Under the pieces are notes generated by a model. The model was given only the letters and a program-made list of their open reading frames with translations, did no database searches and had not been told where the DNA came from. From Pseudomonas mendocina (lineage in GTDB: Bacteria; Pseudomonadota; Gammaproteobacteria; Pseudomonadales; Pseudomonadaceae): 64,000 nt of DNA. Of this stretch, positions 1 through 8,675 are shown in pieces. A program made the position numbers and the translations under genes. Location: NCBI RefSeq assembly GCF_900636545.1, contig NZ_LR134290.1, positions 4,898,001 through 4,962,000 of the forward strand. Reading direction: 5' to 3'. Position 1 is the first letter of the stretch. Each line of letters begins with the position of its first letter.

Positions 1-1
1 G

Positions 2-223
2 CTGGCGCTGTATGGCGCGACAATGGAAGACGTCGTCGAAGAGACACTGTTCGTGCTGGACATGGACGCGGCCTTCGCCGTGGTCGGCAAGGTGCGCAAG
101 GCCGCCTATGGCAGCGAGCGGCCGCAGTGCGCCAGCAACATCATCGGCGTATCCCGCCTGGCGCAACGGCCGCAACTGATCGAGATCGCCTGCCGGGCGG
201 TGATCGGTGCACGCGCCGACTAA
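2..223 (+). CDS. RidA/YjgF-family protein, C-terminal part (cut by window edge)
   Basis: An open frame enters from the left edge and ends with TAA at 221-223. The 73 visible residues read LALYGATMEDVVEETLFV and then KVRKAAYGSERPQ, which is the typical second half of RidA-family proteins. That family makes trimeric enamine/imine deaminases that clear reactive intermediates of PLP enzymes. The N-terminal half lies outside the window, so the start is unknown. A full-length canonical ridA is also present at 30896-31276, so this is a paralogue. Its stop codon overlaps the stop of the convergent LysR gene, leaving no room for a separate terminator. The family assignment is firm; the substrate is unknown. 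Confidence 0.8.
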   Translation: MALYGATMEDVVEETLFVLDMDAAFAVVGKVRKAAYGSERPQCASNIIGVSRLAQRPQLIEIACRAVIGARAD

Positions 224-1146
224 GCAGGACTCCCGCCGGCATCCGCCACCCAGCGCCCCTCTATCAGCGCCTTCTGTTCGGCCACTGCGGCCGAGCAGAA
301 AGCCATGAACGCCTTGACCCGCCATGACTTGCGGATGTCCTGGTGAGTCAGCAGCCACAGCTGATCATCCAGCTCCGGCACCACCGGCCCCACTCGCACC
401 AGCCCGGGCGTGATGTCGCCCAGCATGCAGGGCAGAAAACCGTAACCCAGCCCCGCCGCAATGGCAGCGCTCGCTGCCGCCACCGAGTCGGTCCGATAGG
501 CAATGCACGCGGCCGTAACCCGGCATTCCAGGTAGCTCGCCGCCTTGAGCCCGGACAAACCGCCGGAGTACGACACCCATGCCTGCCCTTCAGCGAAAGG
601 CGCGGCAATGGTCGCATCCGTAACACGGCCGTAGGGTGCCCAGGCAATGGTTGCCAGCTTGCGTCCCACCAGGCTATCGGCCGGTTTGGTGGTGGCGCGC
701 ACGGCAATATCCGATTCGTCCCGCGCCAGGCTCAGCGTCTGGTTGCCGACCAGCACCTCGACCGCGATGCCTTCGTTGACGGCCTTGAAGTCAGCGATGA
801 TCGGGGTGAGAAAGTAGAGCAGCAGCGAGTCGCTGGTGGTGATACGGATCTTGCCCTGTGGCCCCTGCCCCACGGGGGATACGCGCCGCGTGACGCTGAC
901 GATATCCAGCTCCACCCGCTCGCCGAGCGCGCGCAACTCCTCGCCCTCGGCGGTGAGCATGTACCCGGAGCGGCGATGATCGAACAACGCGACGCCGAGG
1001 ATTTTCTCCACCTGCGCCAGGCGCCGCGAAATGGTCGACACGTTGACGCCCAGCTTCTTCGCCGTGTCGGCACGGTTGCCGCATTCACTGAGCGTCTTGA
1101 TGATGCGCAGATCGTCCCAGGACAGTTGGCGGACGACTTCGCTCAT
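220..1146 (-). CDS. LysR-family transcriptional regulator
   Basis: A 308-residue protein with the LysR layout. An N-terminal winged helix-turn-helix (about residues 10-65, with ADTAKKLGVNVSTISRRLAQ as the recognition segment) is followed by a periplasmic-binding-protein-like effector domain from about residue 95. The frame is open a further 41 codons upstream, but the ATG at 1146 (MSEVVRQLSWDDLRI) puts the HTH at the usual distance from the N-terminus. It converges on the RidA-family gene with overlapping stop codons. It reads in the same direction as the oxidoreductase/glutamine-synthetase-like pair but lies 165 bases downstream of it, so control of those genes is only a guess. The effector is unknown. 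Confidence 0.85.
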   Translation of the reverse strand: MSEVVRQLSWDDLRIIKTLSECGNRADTAKKLGVNVSTISRRLAQVEKILGVALFDHRRSGYMLTAEGEELRALGERVELDIVSVTRRVSPVGQGPQGKIRITTSDSLLLYFLTPIIADFKAVNEGIAVEVLVGNQTLSLARDESDIAVRATTKPADSLVGRKLATIAWAPYGRVTDATIAAPFAEGQAWVSYSGGLSGLKAASYLECRVTAACIAYRTDSVAAASAAIAAGLGYGFLPCMLGDITPGLVRVGPVVPELDDQLWLLTHQDIRKSWRVKAFMAFCSAAVAEQKALIEGRWVADAGGSPA

Positions 1147-1311
1147 GTCGAGCCTGGCGCTGCCAGTTGCGGCCTGGCCCGGTGAAGCATTGTTCGATGA
1201 CGATTTCACGCCGCAGCATTCCAGATCTTCCGGGCGGCCATCATACGAAAAAGGCCCTGGCAGCACCAAGGCGCCCGCCAGGTGCGCCCGCGCGTCATTC
1301 GCCCGCTTCGC

Positions 1312-2628
1312 TCAGCGCAGCTTTTCCAGCATCTGGTAGTACCACATGCCGGCGGCCAGCATCGGGTTGCCGAGCTGATCGCCCAGCGGAACCTTGATGT
1401 GCTTGCAGGCGGCGAAGGTGTCGAATTGCTCCAGATCGCCGGTGATGGCCTTGGCCATGATCTCGCCCATGATGTGGGTGGTCGCCACGCCATGGCCGGA
1501 GTAGCCCTGGCAGTACCAGACATTGCTCGACAGCTTGCCCAGTTGCGGGATGCGGTTCATCACGATGCCCATGGCGCAGCTCCACTGAAAGTCGATCTTC
1601 ACGCCCTTGAGTTGCGGGAAGGTGCGCTCGATGCACGGGCGCAGCTCGCCGGCGATATCCCGTGAATCGCGCCCGGAGTAGTTGGCACCGCCGCCGAACA
1701 GCAGGCGGCCATCACCGGTGAGGCGGTAGTAATCGAGCACGAAGCGGCAGTCATACACCGCGAGATCGAAGGGGTTGATCGCCTCGATCAGCTCGGCGCC
1801 CAGCGGCGCGGTGGTGACGATGCCGCCCATGGCCGGGAAGATCATGCCCTTGAGCTTGCGCCGCTCCAGCTTGTGGTAGACATCGCCGGCCAGCAGCACC
1901 TGCTTGGCCTCGATGCGCCCACCCGTGGTGACCACCGCCGGACGTGGGCCGTGGACGATATCCAGCACTTCGGAGTGCTCGAAGATCAGCGCGCCCAGGC
2001 TCTCGGCGGCCTTGGCCTCGCCGAGGCACAGGTTGAGCGGGTGCAGGTGCATGTTGCGGGTGTTCTTCAGCGCGCCGCAGTACAGCTCGCTGCCCAGTTG
2101 CGCACGCACGCCGGCGGCGTCGAGCAGGGACACATCATCGCTCATGCCACGGCGCAGCGCTTCGTCGTAGGTGGCCTTGAGCTCGTCCATATGGCTGGCC
2201 TTCATCGCCGTATGCAGATGGCCGTGCTTGAGATCGCAGTCGATGCCGTACTTGGCCACGCGGTTCTTGATGATCTCGTGGCCGCGCCAGCGCAGGTGCC
2301 AGATGAAGTCGTCCACCTCCTCGCCGAGGGTGTTGCGCATCTGCTTGCGCATGGCCTCGTCGCCGGACAGGCTGCCGGTGACCTGGCCCCCGTTGCGCCC
2401 GCTGGCGCCCCAACCGACCTTGTTGGTTTCCACCACGGCGACCTTGAGGCCGCGCTCGGCCAGCTCCACCGCCGTGGCGACACCGGTGAAGCCGCCACCG
2501 ATGATGGCCACATCGACGGTGACGCTGCCTTGCAGCGTCGGGTAGTCGCTCTCGAAGTTGAGCGATGCCGAGTAGTAGGACGGCGCACGCTCGGCGGAGG
2601 GTTTGACAGGTTGCTTGATCGCGTTCAT
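1312..2628 (-). CDS. FAD-dependent oxidoreductase, PuuB/gamma-glutamylputrescine oxidase-like
   Basis: A 438-residue flavoprotein of the DAO family. The dinucleotide-binding motif IIGGGFTGVATAVELAERG lies at about residues 42-60, and GWGASGRNGGQVTGS, typical of PuuB/OrdL proteins, follows. The C-terminal half carries the FAD/substrate lobe with LLFGGGANYSGRDSRD and the closing GYSGHGVATTHIMGE motif. The family oxidises the amine of gamma-glutamylated putrescine or related amines. The ATG at 2628 is preceded by AAGGA at good spacing; a frame extension upstream lacks a ribosome site. The gene follows the glutamine-synthetase-like gene in the same direction, which supports a polyamine-type gamma-glutamylation route. 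The exact amine substrate is inferred. Confidence 0.82.
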   Translation of the reverse strand: MNAIKQPVKPSAERAPSYYSASLNFESDYPTLQGSVTVDVAIIGGGFTGVATAVELAERGLKVAVVETNKVGWGASGRNGGQVTGSLSGDEAMRKQMRNTLGEEVDDFIWHLRWRGHEIIKNRVAKYGIDCDLKHGHLHTAMKASHMDELKATYDEALRRGMSDDVSLLDAAGVRAQLGSELYCGALKNTRNMHLHPLNLCLGEAKAAESLGALIFEHSEVLDIVHGPRPAVVTTGGRIEAKQVLLAGDVYHKLERRKLKGMIFPAMGGIVTTAPLGAELIEAINPFDLAVYDCRFVLDYYRLTGDGRLLFGGGANYSGRDSRDIAGELRPCIERTFPQLKGVKIDFQWSCAMGIVMNRIPQLGKLSSNVWYCQGYSGHGVATTHIMGEIMAKAITGDLEQFDTFAACKHIKVPLGDQLGNPMLAAGMWYYQMLEKLR

Positions 2629-2670
2629 TGCATGTCCTTGGGGTGCGCTCGCACCGATGGATCTATTGTC

Positions 2671-2736
2671 GCGGCTGAAGCCCCTCCCACAGGGAGCGCC
2701 CACAATCTCCCGTTCTGTGGGAGGGGCTTCAGCCGC
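2671..2736. repeat. REP-like perfect inverted repeat
   Basis: Two 22-base arms (2671-2692 and 2715-2736) are exact reverse complements separated by a 22-base spacer. The arm begins GCGGCTGAAGCCCC and continues TCCCACAG. It sits in the gap between two co-directional genes. This matches the dispersed REP/REPIN elements common in Pseudomonas; it may act as an mRNA-stabilising or attenuating hairpin. There is no T-run, so it is not a classical intrinsic terminator. Confidence 0.8.
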
Positions 2737-2757
2737 GATTTCCTCAGATAAGGGCCT

Positions 2758-4125
2758 TCAGGCATTGCTCAGGTACCAGCGCCAATCCTGCTCGCCGACT
2801 TCGGCCATGAACTGGCGGTATTCGGCGCGCTTGACCGCGAGAAACACCTTGAGGAATTCAGCGCCGAAGGCATCGCGCGCCCAACTGGACTGCTCCAATG
2901 CCTGGATCGCCGCCGACCACTGGGTCGGCAGGTACTCGGTGGCTTGGGCGTAACCATTGCCTTCGATTGGCGCACCGGGGTCGAGGTGGTCACGAATGCC
3001 ACGGTGAATCCCGGCGAGAATCGCCGCCGCCGCCAGGTAAGGGTTGGCGTCGGCACCACAGATGCGGTGCTCGACATGCCGGGTATTGGCCGGGCCGCCG
3101 GGCACACGCAGGCTCACGGTGCGGTTATCCACACCCCAAGTGGGCGCCAGCGGCGCATAGCTATTGGCCTGGAAACGCCGGTAGGAGTTGGCGTTGGGGC
3201 AGAACAGCAGCAGCGAGTCGAGCAGGCTGGCAAGCATGCCGCCGACCGCCTGGCGCAGCAGCGGCGTGCCGGCGGGGTCGTCGCTGGCGAACAGGTTATC
3301 GCCCTGCGCATCGGCCAGGCTGACATGCATATGCATGCCGGTGCCGGCCAGATGATCGAACGGCTTGGCCATGAAGCAGGCCTGCATACCGTGGCGGTGC
3401 GCCACGCCCTTGACCAGGCGCTTGTAGCGCACCGCCTGATCCATCGCCGCCAGTACCGGGCCGTGCTCCAGGGTGATCTCCACCTGACCGGGGGCGTATT
3501 CGGAGATCGCCGTGCGCGCGGGAATGCCCTGCGCCTTGCACGCGGCATAGAGATCGCGCAGGAACGGCTCGATCTGCTCCAGTTCGCGCAGGCCGTAGAC
3601 CTGGGTCTGTCGTGGGCGGCCGCCATCGGCGTCCAGCGCTGGCTGCGGTCGGCCTTCGGCATCACGCTTCTGGTCGAGCAGGTAAAACTCCAGCTCGCAG
3701 GCCATCACCGGGTAATAACCCTCTGCCTCAAGTTGCTCGATCACGCGGATCAGCAACTGGCGCGGGTCGGCCGGGGTGGCCGGCAGGCCTTCGCTGGGGT
3801 GCATCGACACCTGCACGGCAGCGGTGGGCATCTGCCGCCAGGGCAGGCGCACCAGGCTGCCGGGCAACGGGTAGGCGCGGCAGTCGATATCGCCCACCTC
3901 CCAGACCAGGCCGGAGTCCTCGACATCCTCGCCCTGGATGGTCAGCCCGAGCATGGTGCTCGGCAGCGGCCGGCCGCTCTGGTACAGCGCCAGCAGCTCT
4001 TCGCGGTGCAGCAGCTTGCCGCGCGGCACGCCATTGGCATCGAGGATGAACAGCTCGATCAGCTCGATATCGGGATTGTTCGTCAGGAAGTCCTGAGCTT
4101 CCTGCACGGGGGCGAAAGTCGTCAT
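2758..4125 (-). CDS. Glutamine synthetase-family protein, gamma-glutamylputrescine synthetase-like (PuuA)
   Basis: A 455-residue member of the glutamine synthetase superfamily, close to the usual length of PuuA/SpuI-type ligases. Catalytic landmarks are MACELEFYLLD (metal-binding glutamates), GQVEITLEHGP, GTGMHMHVSL (ammonia/metal site), NRTVSLRVPGG and EHRICGADANPYLA. These enzymes join glutamate to putrescine or other amines using ATP. The ATG at 4125 gives the expected N-terminus with no long extension. The PuuB-like oxidase follows about 130 bases downstream across a REP-like repeat, so the two probably act consecutively in polyamine degradation. The substrate is inferred from family and context; assimilatory GlnA function is unlikely. 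Confidence 0.85.
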   Translation of the reverse strand: MTTFAPVQEAQDFLTNNPDIELIELFILDANGVPRGKLLHREELLALYQSGRPLPSTMLGLTIQGEDVEDSGLVWEVGDIDCRAYPLPGSLVRLPWRQMPTAAVQVSMHPSEGLPATPADPRQLLIRVIEQLEAEGYYPVMACELEFYLLDQKRDAEGRPQPALDADGGRPRQTQVYGLRELEQIEPFLRDLYAACKAQGIPARTAISEYAPGQVEITLEHGPVLAAMDQAVRYKRLVKGVAHRHGMQACFMAKPFDHLAGTGMHMHVSLADAQGDNLFASDDPAGTPLLRQAVGGMLASLLDSLLLFCPNANSYRRFQANSYAPLAPTWGVDNRTVSLRVPGGPANTRHVEHRICGADANPYLAAAAILAGIHRGIRDHLDPGAPIEGNGYAQATEYLPTQWSAAIQALEQSSWARDAFGAEFLKVFLAVKRAEYRQFMAEVGEQDWRWYLSNA

Positions 4126-4246
4126 GTTGCGCTCGCTTGCGCCAGTTTGGCGCTCGGTGTCCGCACGGCCCGTTCGATTCGTGAACAGGTTGCACAGGCA
4201 GACAAGGTGATAGCAGCGGCTACGGGCATGGCGCAGCCATCGGTAT

Positions 4247-4408
4247 TCAGCGGGCGGGGACGGCGTCCGGCGGGCGGGCGTGGCGGCAATGCCACAGCGC
4301 CCAGAAGGCGAGGATGATCGTCAGCAGCGGGTTTAACCGCTCCAACAAGCGCCGCCGCGCGGGAGCGCGGTACAGCGGAACATGGACTTGGCAGGCCGGG
4401 GAGATCAT
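4247..4408 (-). CDS. Possible 53-residue single-span membrane peptide
   Basis: A small open frame runs from ATG at 4408 to TGA at 4247. The middle of the product reads LNPLLTIILAFWALWHC, which would form one membrane helix, flanked by arginine-rich segments (APARRRLLERL before, CRHARPP after). No good Shine-Dalgarno sequence precedes the ATG, and no family is recognised. GC-rich intergenic DNA yields many chance frames, so this is a candidate only. Confidence 0.2.
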   Translation of the reverse strand: MISPACQVHVPLYRAPARRRLLERLNPLLTIILAFWALWHCRHARPPDAVPAR

Positions 4409-4515
4409 GGCTTGGCAGCGTCGCACAGGGTTTGACGTGCGTTAAATCGGGTTTTTCATACGCTTGGTTATGCACTGGCTAAACAATCCTGCCCATGCAA
4501 ACCCAATCGGCCCGC

Positions 4516-4536
4516 AGGGTGCGCCGTGCGCACCCT
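4516..4536. repeat. GGTGCGC/GCGCACC inverted repeat
   Basis: Nine-base arms AGGGTGCGC (4516-4524) and GCGCACCCT (4528-4536) flank a three-base spacer just beyond the stop codon of the chemoreceptor gene. It can form a hairpin at the 3' end of that transcript but has no T-run. A partial relative (GGTGCAC..GCGCACCCTAC) occurs near 21870-21890. Confidence 0.6.
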
Positions 4537-4552
4537 TAATCGCACGACCATC

Positions 4553-6124
4553 CTACGGCTCGGGTCGATAGCCCAGACGCAAACCACCCCAGTGCCGCCC
4601 ACGCACCATGATCGGCACCGATAGGTCGTGCATAAGCTCGCCGGTATCGCGCATGTAGGTCTGCAGCAATAGCGCCTGTGTGTGGCTGCCACAGCGAATG
4701 CCGGTGCGGTCGTTGAACAGACGCTTGCCACGGCTGCGGGTGGCATCCAGCGCCGGGTCGCCGCTGGGCGGGTGGTTGAATGCGGCGTTATGGGTCGGCA
4801 CATAGCCTTCCGGCGTGGTGGAAATGGCGAAGATCAGCCCTTCATGGCGCTTGAGCAGAGGCTCCTGCAGCGCCGGCAGTACCTGATCGGCGTACTGGTC
4901 GAAGCGCGTACGGTATTTCTGCGGCTGGGTACCGGCGATGGGTTGGTAGTGGCGGTCGAACAGGTCGTCGAGGCTGATACGGCCAGCCTGCAGGTCGCGC
5001 TCGAACTGTTCGGCGATGGCCGCCGCCCCCTCACGGGCGAGGTCATAGGCACGCTGGTGATAGTCGTCCAGCCCCACCTCGGCGAGCTGTTCGCTGACCG
5101 TCTCGGCCTGGCCGACCAGGTGATCGGCGGCAGCGGCCAGTTGCCGCGTCTGCCCCTCGCTGCCCTGGACATCGTCCTGCAGCTGCAGCGCGGCCGCTGA
5201 CAAGCTGGCCAAGCGCTGGTGGTTGTCCGCCGTGCCGGCGCTGATCTGCGCTACTTGTTGCTCGACTTCCTCGGCCTGATCGGCAATGCCATGCAGGCGG
5301 CTGCCGGCCGTCTCGATCTGTTGCGCAGCCTGCTCAAGCTCGACGCTCTGGCGCTGGATATGGTCAACCACCGCCGTGCTCTGCTGGCGTATGTCAGCGA
5401 TCATCTGGCTGACTTCCTCGGTGGCGCTGGCGGTACGCGCCGCGAGGTTGCGCACCTCATCGGCGACCACGGCGAAACCACGGCCCATCTCGCCGGCGCG
5501 TGCGGCCTCGATGGCCGCATTGAGCGCCAGCAGGTTGGTCTGGCTGGCGATGGACTGGATCACCTGGGTGACCTGCTCGATCTGTTCGGTACGGCTGCCC
5601 AGGCCATCGATCAGCTCGCGGCTGGCCAGGGTCTGCGCGCTGAGCTGCTGCATGCGCTCGATAGCCTGGTTGAGCTCGGCCTGGCCATTGGCGCTGGCTT
5701 CACGCACATGCTGCGCGGCAGCCAGGGTGTGCTCGGCACGGGCGGCGCTGTCCTGCTCGGTGTGAGTGATGGCCTCGGCCGCCTGACTCACCTGCTGCAC
5801 GGCCGCCAGTTGCGACTGCAGGCGCTCTGCCAGGTGCTTGACCGCATGGGCCACCTTGGCCGCGGACAGCGCGTTATGGCAGGTATGCCGTGAAAGGCCA
5901 CGGCTGAGTTCGACGAAATCGGTAACGGCGGCCTGTCGTGCGGCAGGGGCGACATCGTCACGGCGCTGCCAGGGGCCTAGCCACGGCCACAGCGCCAGCA
6001 GCAGGAAAGACGGCACGCTGACGTAGGCAGGCAACTGCACCTGCTGGTAGACCAGCATCAATGCAGCCAGCCCCAGGGCGTGGAGAAGACAGGCAACGGG
6101 GGAACGGACAAAGGCAGCTTGCAT
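4553..6124 (-). CDS. Methyl-accepting chemotaxis-type protein with C-terminal sensor-like domain
   Basis: A 523-residue protein. Two closely spaced hydrophobic segments near the N-terminus (about residues 8-45) leave no room for a periplasmic sensor. A long coiled-coil signalling region follows, with the conserved hairpin tip [20 protein letters not shown] and then [15 protein letters not shown]. The last ~170 residues are not a coiled coil; they contain [27 protein letters not shown] and [11 protein letters not shown], a pattern seen in receptors with a PAS/Cache-like domain after the signalling unit. The ATG at 6124 follows GAGG at good spacing; a GTG at 6211 would add 29 residues. The ligand is unknown. 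Confidence 0.85.
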   Translation of the reverse strand: MQAAFVRSPVACLLHALGLAALMLVYQQVQLPAYVSVPSFLLLALWPWLGPWQRRDDVAPAARQAAVTDFVELSRGLSRHTCHNALSAAKVAHAVKHLAERLQSQLAAVQQVSQAAEAITHTEQDSAARAEHTLAAAQHVREASANGQAELNQAIERMQQLSAQTLASRELIDGLGSRTEQIEQVTQVIQSIASQTNLLALNAAIEAARAGEMGRGFAVVADEVRNLAARTASATEEVSQMIADIRQQSTAVVDHIQRQSVELEQAAQQIETAGSRLHGIADQAEEVEQQVAQISAGTADNHQRLASLSAAALQLQDDVQGSEGQTRQLAAAADHLVGQAETVSEQLAEVGLDDYHQRAYDLAREGAAAIAEQFERDLQAGRISLDDLFDRHYQPIAGTQPQKYRTRFDQYADQVLPALQEPLLKRHEGLIFAISTTPEGYVPTHNAAFNHPPSGDPALDATRSRGKRLFNDRTGIRCGSHTQALLLQTYMRDTGELMHDLSVPIMVRGRHWGGLRLGYRPEP

Positions 6125-6485
6125 GACCGACCTCAGAGTTCTTGTTCTGGTGCGCGACGAGGCGCTGTAGGCGGACGGGGTCACGGCGGGTTCTCTCCTT
6201 GAATATCCCACGCAACCTGGGCAGCAGGCTACGTATACGACAGGCCCGACGGAAAATCAGCGTATGCAGACCGGGCACCATGACCGGGATTCGAGCAGCT
6301 TGGAAGCACCAGCACCATAAAACTTTGGTAGCACACTGCCATGAATTTAGACGATCAGACCCTGGCAGACCGATCAAACAACTCTGCAGCGCAATATTGC
6401 CGGGGCCCAGCCACTGTATCGACGCCTAACCGAGCGGCATTAGCGAACGGCCGCGAGACCACTGCGCATCGGCCTCGATGGCCGG
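6125..6485. other. Intergenic region, nothing specific recognised
   Basis: About 360 bases between two minus-strand genes. It should contain the promoter of the chemoreceptor gene at its left end and the 3' end of the oxidoreductase transcript at its right end. No RNA gene, clear hairpin terminator or convincing small gene was found. Confidence 0.5.
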
Positions 6486-7562
6486 CTACCCGACCATGCG
6501 ATGGCGTTTTACGAAACGTCGGTCCAGCCAGTCCTTGCAATGCCCGTACAACTGCCCGCCAGCACTCCAGTCATGCCAGCCGAGCAGCGCCCCGCCATCG
6601 CCGGTGGCGAGCAGCGCCAGGCTCTGCCATTGCGCACGGTACTGACGTAGCGGGCGCCCCTGTAGCGCGGCCTGAAGGTTGGCACTGAGTACCGGCGCCT
6701 GGCGCACCGCGAAACGCCCACTGCGACGCATGCCGTCAAGGCTGGCGCTGTCGCCGACGGCGAAGATCTGGGCGTGGGATTCGCTCTGCAGGGTCGGACG
6801 AATGGCAATGAAGCCTGCGGCATCGGTGGCCAACTGGCTGGCAGTCAACCATGGCCAGGGTCGCGCACCACTGGCCAGCAACAGGCGCCGCCCGCGCCAT
6901 ACCGGCTCGTCGCCGCTGAGCAGCCAGTCATCCTCGATCCGCCCGATTGGACAATGTTCGCGCACCTGCACGCCGCGCTGACGCAGATGGCCCAGTGCAC
7001 GCAGGCGCAACCCCGGCGACAAACCATCGAGCAAGGTACCGCCACAGAACAGCGCCAGCGCCGGTACCTGGTCGGCCAACGCCAGGGCCAGTTCCACACC
7101 GCCGGCACCACCACCGAGAATGGCCATGCGCCGTGGCTCTGCCTGCCATTGCCGCCAGCCTTCGAGCAGCTTGTCGATGGGCCTGGCGGCCAGCACCCGC
7201 ATGGCATCACCCTGCTGTGGTGGGATGGCCATGCCGGCGCCGACGTTGAGCGACATCCACTCGCTGCGCAGGCAGCGCCCGTCTTCGAGCTGCAGGACTC
7301 GTGCATCGGCATCCAATGAGGCGATCTCGCCCTCGATCAGATCGACCTTCGCCGCGCGGCACAATGGCTGCAACTCCACCCGGCAGTCCGCGGCGCTGAA
7401 GCGGCCGCTGATCAACCCCGGCAACATGCCGGCGTACCAGGCCTCCGGGCCGAGGCTGAGCAGGGCGATGCGCCCCGGCGGGCGCTCCACCAGGGCCCAG
7501 CGGCGCAACACACCAAGATGGGCATGGCCAGCCCCGGCCAGGATCAGGTCGTACTGGGTCAT
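6486..7562 (-). CDS. Pyridine nucleotide-disulphide oxidoreductase family protein (SelD-associated NDH type)
   Basis: A 358-residue two-dinucleotide-binding flavoprotein. The FAD motif is LAGAGHAHLGVLRRW (residues 8-22), followed by the family signature WYAGMLPGLISG. The NAD(P) motif ILGGGAGGVELALAL is near the middle, and IFAVGDSASL near the C-terminus closes the FAD site. This is the family often fused or adjacent to selenophosphate synthetase (SelD); no selD is visible here, so it stands alone. It lacks a CxxxxC redox disulphide. The chosen ATG at 7562 overlaps the TGA of the upstream AraC gene as ATGA, implying coupled translation. The electron acceptor is unknown. Confidence 0.8.
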   Translation of the reverse strand: MTQYDLILAGAGHAHLGVLRRWALVERPPGRIALLSLGPEAWYAGMLPGLISGRFSAADCRVELQPLCRAAKVDLIEGEIASLDADARVLQLEDGRCLRSEWMSLNVGAGMAIPPQQGDAMRVLAARPIDKLLEGWRQWQAEPRRMAILGGGAGGVELALALADQVPALALFCGGTLLDGLSPGLRLRALGHLRQRGVQVREHCPIGRIEDDWLLSGDEPVWRGRRLLLASGARPWPWLTASQLATDAAGFIAIRPTLQSESHAQIFAVGDSASLDGMRRSGRFAVRQAPVLSANLQAALQGRPLRQYRAQWQSLALLATGDGGALLGWHDWSAGGQLYGHCKDWLDRRFVKRHRMVG

Positions 7563-8572
7563 GCGTTGTTGCATCCATCGCGGTACTGGCTCGGCGTCTG
7601 CCCGGTCCAGCGTTTGAAGGCGCGGCCGAAGCTGCTGCTGTCGCTGAAGCCGAGCAGGTAGGCAATTTCACTGATCGAGCAGCGCGGGTCGCGCATATGC
7701 CGCAGTGCCAGGGCGTGTCGCGTCTCGCCGAGCAGCGCCTCGTAACTGGTGCCCTCCTCGGCCAGATGCCGCTGCAAGCTGCGCAGGCTCAGGTGCAGGG
7801 TCTGGGCGATGCGCTCGGCGGAGGGCTCGCCATCGGGCAATTGCGCCTCCAGGCAGCTACGCACCCGTTCGCTGCAACTGGCCGCCTGCAATTGCTCCAG
7901 GTTGCGCCGCAGTACCGTCTCGTTGTGCTCGGCCAGCTCCGGGTTACCGTCATCCAGGCGCTGCTCGAATGCCGCACGGGGAAAACGCAGCACACTCTCT
8001 TGCGCATCGAACTGCAGCGGCGCGCGAAACACCGCCTGCCAGGGTGTCGGGTCCGCCGGTCGCGGGCGTTGCAGCTGCACCAGCAGCGGCGAGAACTCAC
8101 GGTTCAGGCGATTGCGGCAACTGCGCACGTAGATCGCGGCGAAGGCATCCAGCGCTTCGGGCGCCGGTGCCGGGCTGCCTGGCGGCACGCGAAAACGAAA
8201 CTCGTAGGCATCACCTACTTCGCACAGCTCCAGCTGCAGCGCATCGCTGACCACCCGGTGGTAACGCACGATGCGCTCGAACATTTCGCGCAGGCTGCTG
8301 CTGGCGATCAGTGCATAACCCAGGGCATGGAAAGTGGTTGGGCTGACGTACTGCGAGGTCTTCAGGCCCAACGCCGGGTCACCGCTGGCGGCCACTGCCA
8401 GTTGCCACAGGCGCGTGGTCAGCGATAGCGGGCAGCGTGCATTGGGGTCGTCGAGCAGTACCGGGTCAAGCCCTGCCTCGTGACACAGGGCAGCGCTGTC
8501 GAGCCCGAGGGCATCGAGCTGCTTGCGCAGGGCGCGGGTCCAGCTGGCCAGGGTGGTGGGTTCGGCGGTCAT
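7559..8572 (-). CDS. AraC-family transcriptional regulator with arabinose-binding-like N-terminal domain
   Basis: A 337-residue regulator. The N-terminal ~190 residues match the AraC variant ligand domain found in OruR/ArgR-type Pseudomonas regulators (HALGYALIASSSLREMFERI). The C-terminal HTH pair includes LSLRSLQRHLAEEGTSY and the second helix region ISEIAYLLGFSDSSSFGRAF followed by WTGQTPSQYR. The ATG at 8572 is preferred over an in-frame upstream extension that is cysteine-rich and unlike the family. It overlaps the downstream oxidoreductase by four bases and is divergent from the desaturase gene, so it may control either or both. Confidence 0.87.
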   Translation of the reverse strand: MTAEPTTLASWTRALRKQLDALGLDSAALCHEAGLDPVLLDDPNARCPLSLTTRLWQLAVAASGDPALGLKTSQYVSPTTFHALGYALIASSSLREMFERIVRYHRVVSDALQLELCEVGDAYEFRFRVPPGSPAPAPEALDAFAAIYVRSCRNRLNREFSPLLVQLQRPRPADPTPWQAVFRAPLQFDAQESVLRFPRAAFEQRLDDGNPELAEHNETVLRRNLEQLQAASCSERVRSCLEAQLPDGEPSAERIAQTLHLSLRSLQRHLAEEGTSYEALLGETRHALALRHMRDPRCSISEIAYLLGFSDSSSFGRAFKRWTGQTPSQYRDGCNNA

Positions 8573-8675
8573 GCAGATTGGCGTATCCGGTAGGCAGGTT
8601 GGCGTGCACGGTCGGGCGCTCTGACGACCGTCACGGCACAGTGAAGTCACAGCCCAATAACAAGAGGATGTCGGC

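Larger units (their letters stand above)
4126..4552. other. Intergenic region upstream of the PuuA-like gene
   Basis: About 430 bases with no conserved gene. It presumably carries the promoter of the PuuA-like gene on the minus strand, but no convincing -35/-10 or sigma-54 site was found. It holds one small minus-strand open frame with a hydrophobic stretch (4247-4408) and, at its right end, a GGTGCGC-type inverted repeat (4516-4536). Confidence 0.5.

Noticed and set aside
2944..4317. 457-codon plus-strand frame across the PuuA-like gene
   Set aside because: Shadow of a clear glutamine-synthetase family gene on the other strand.
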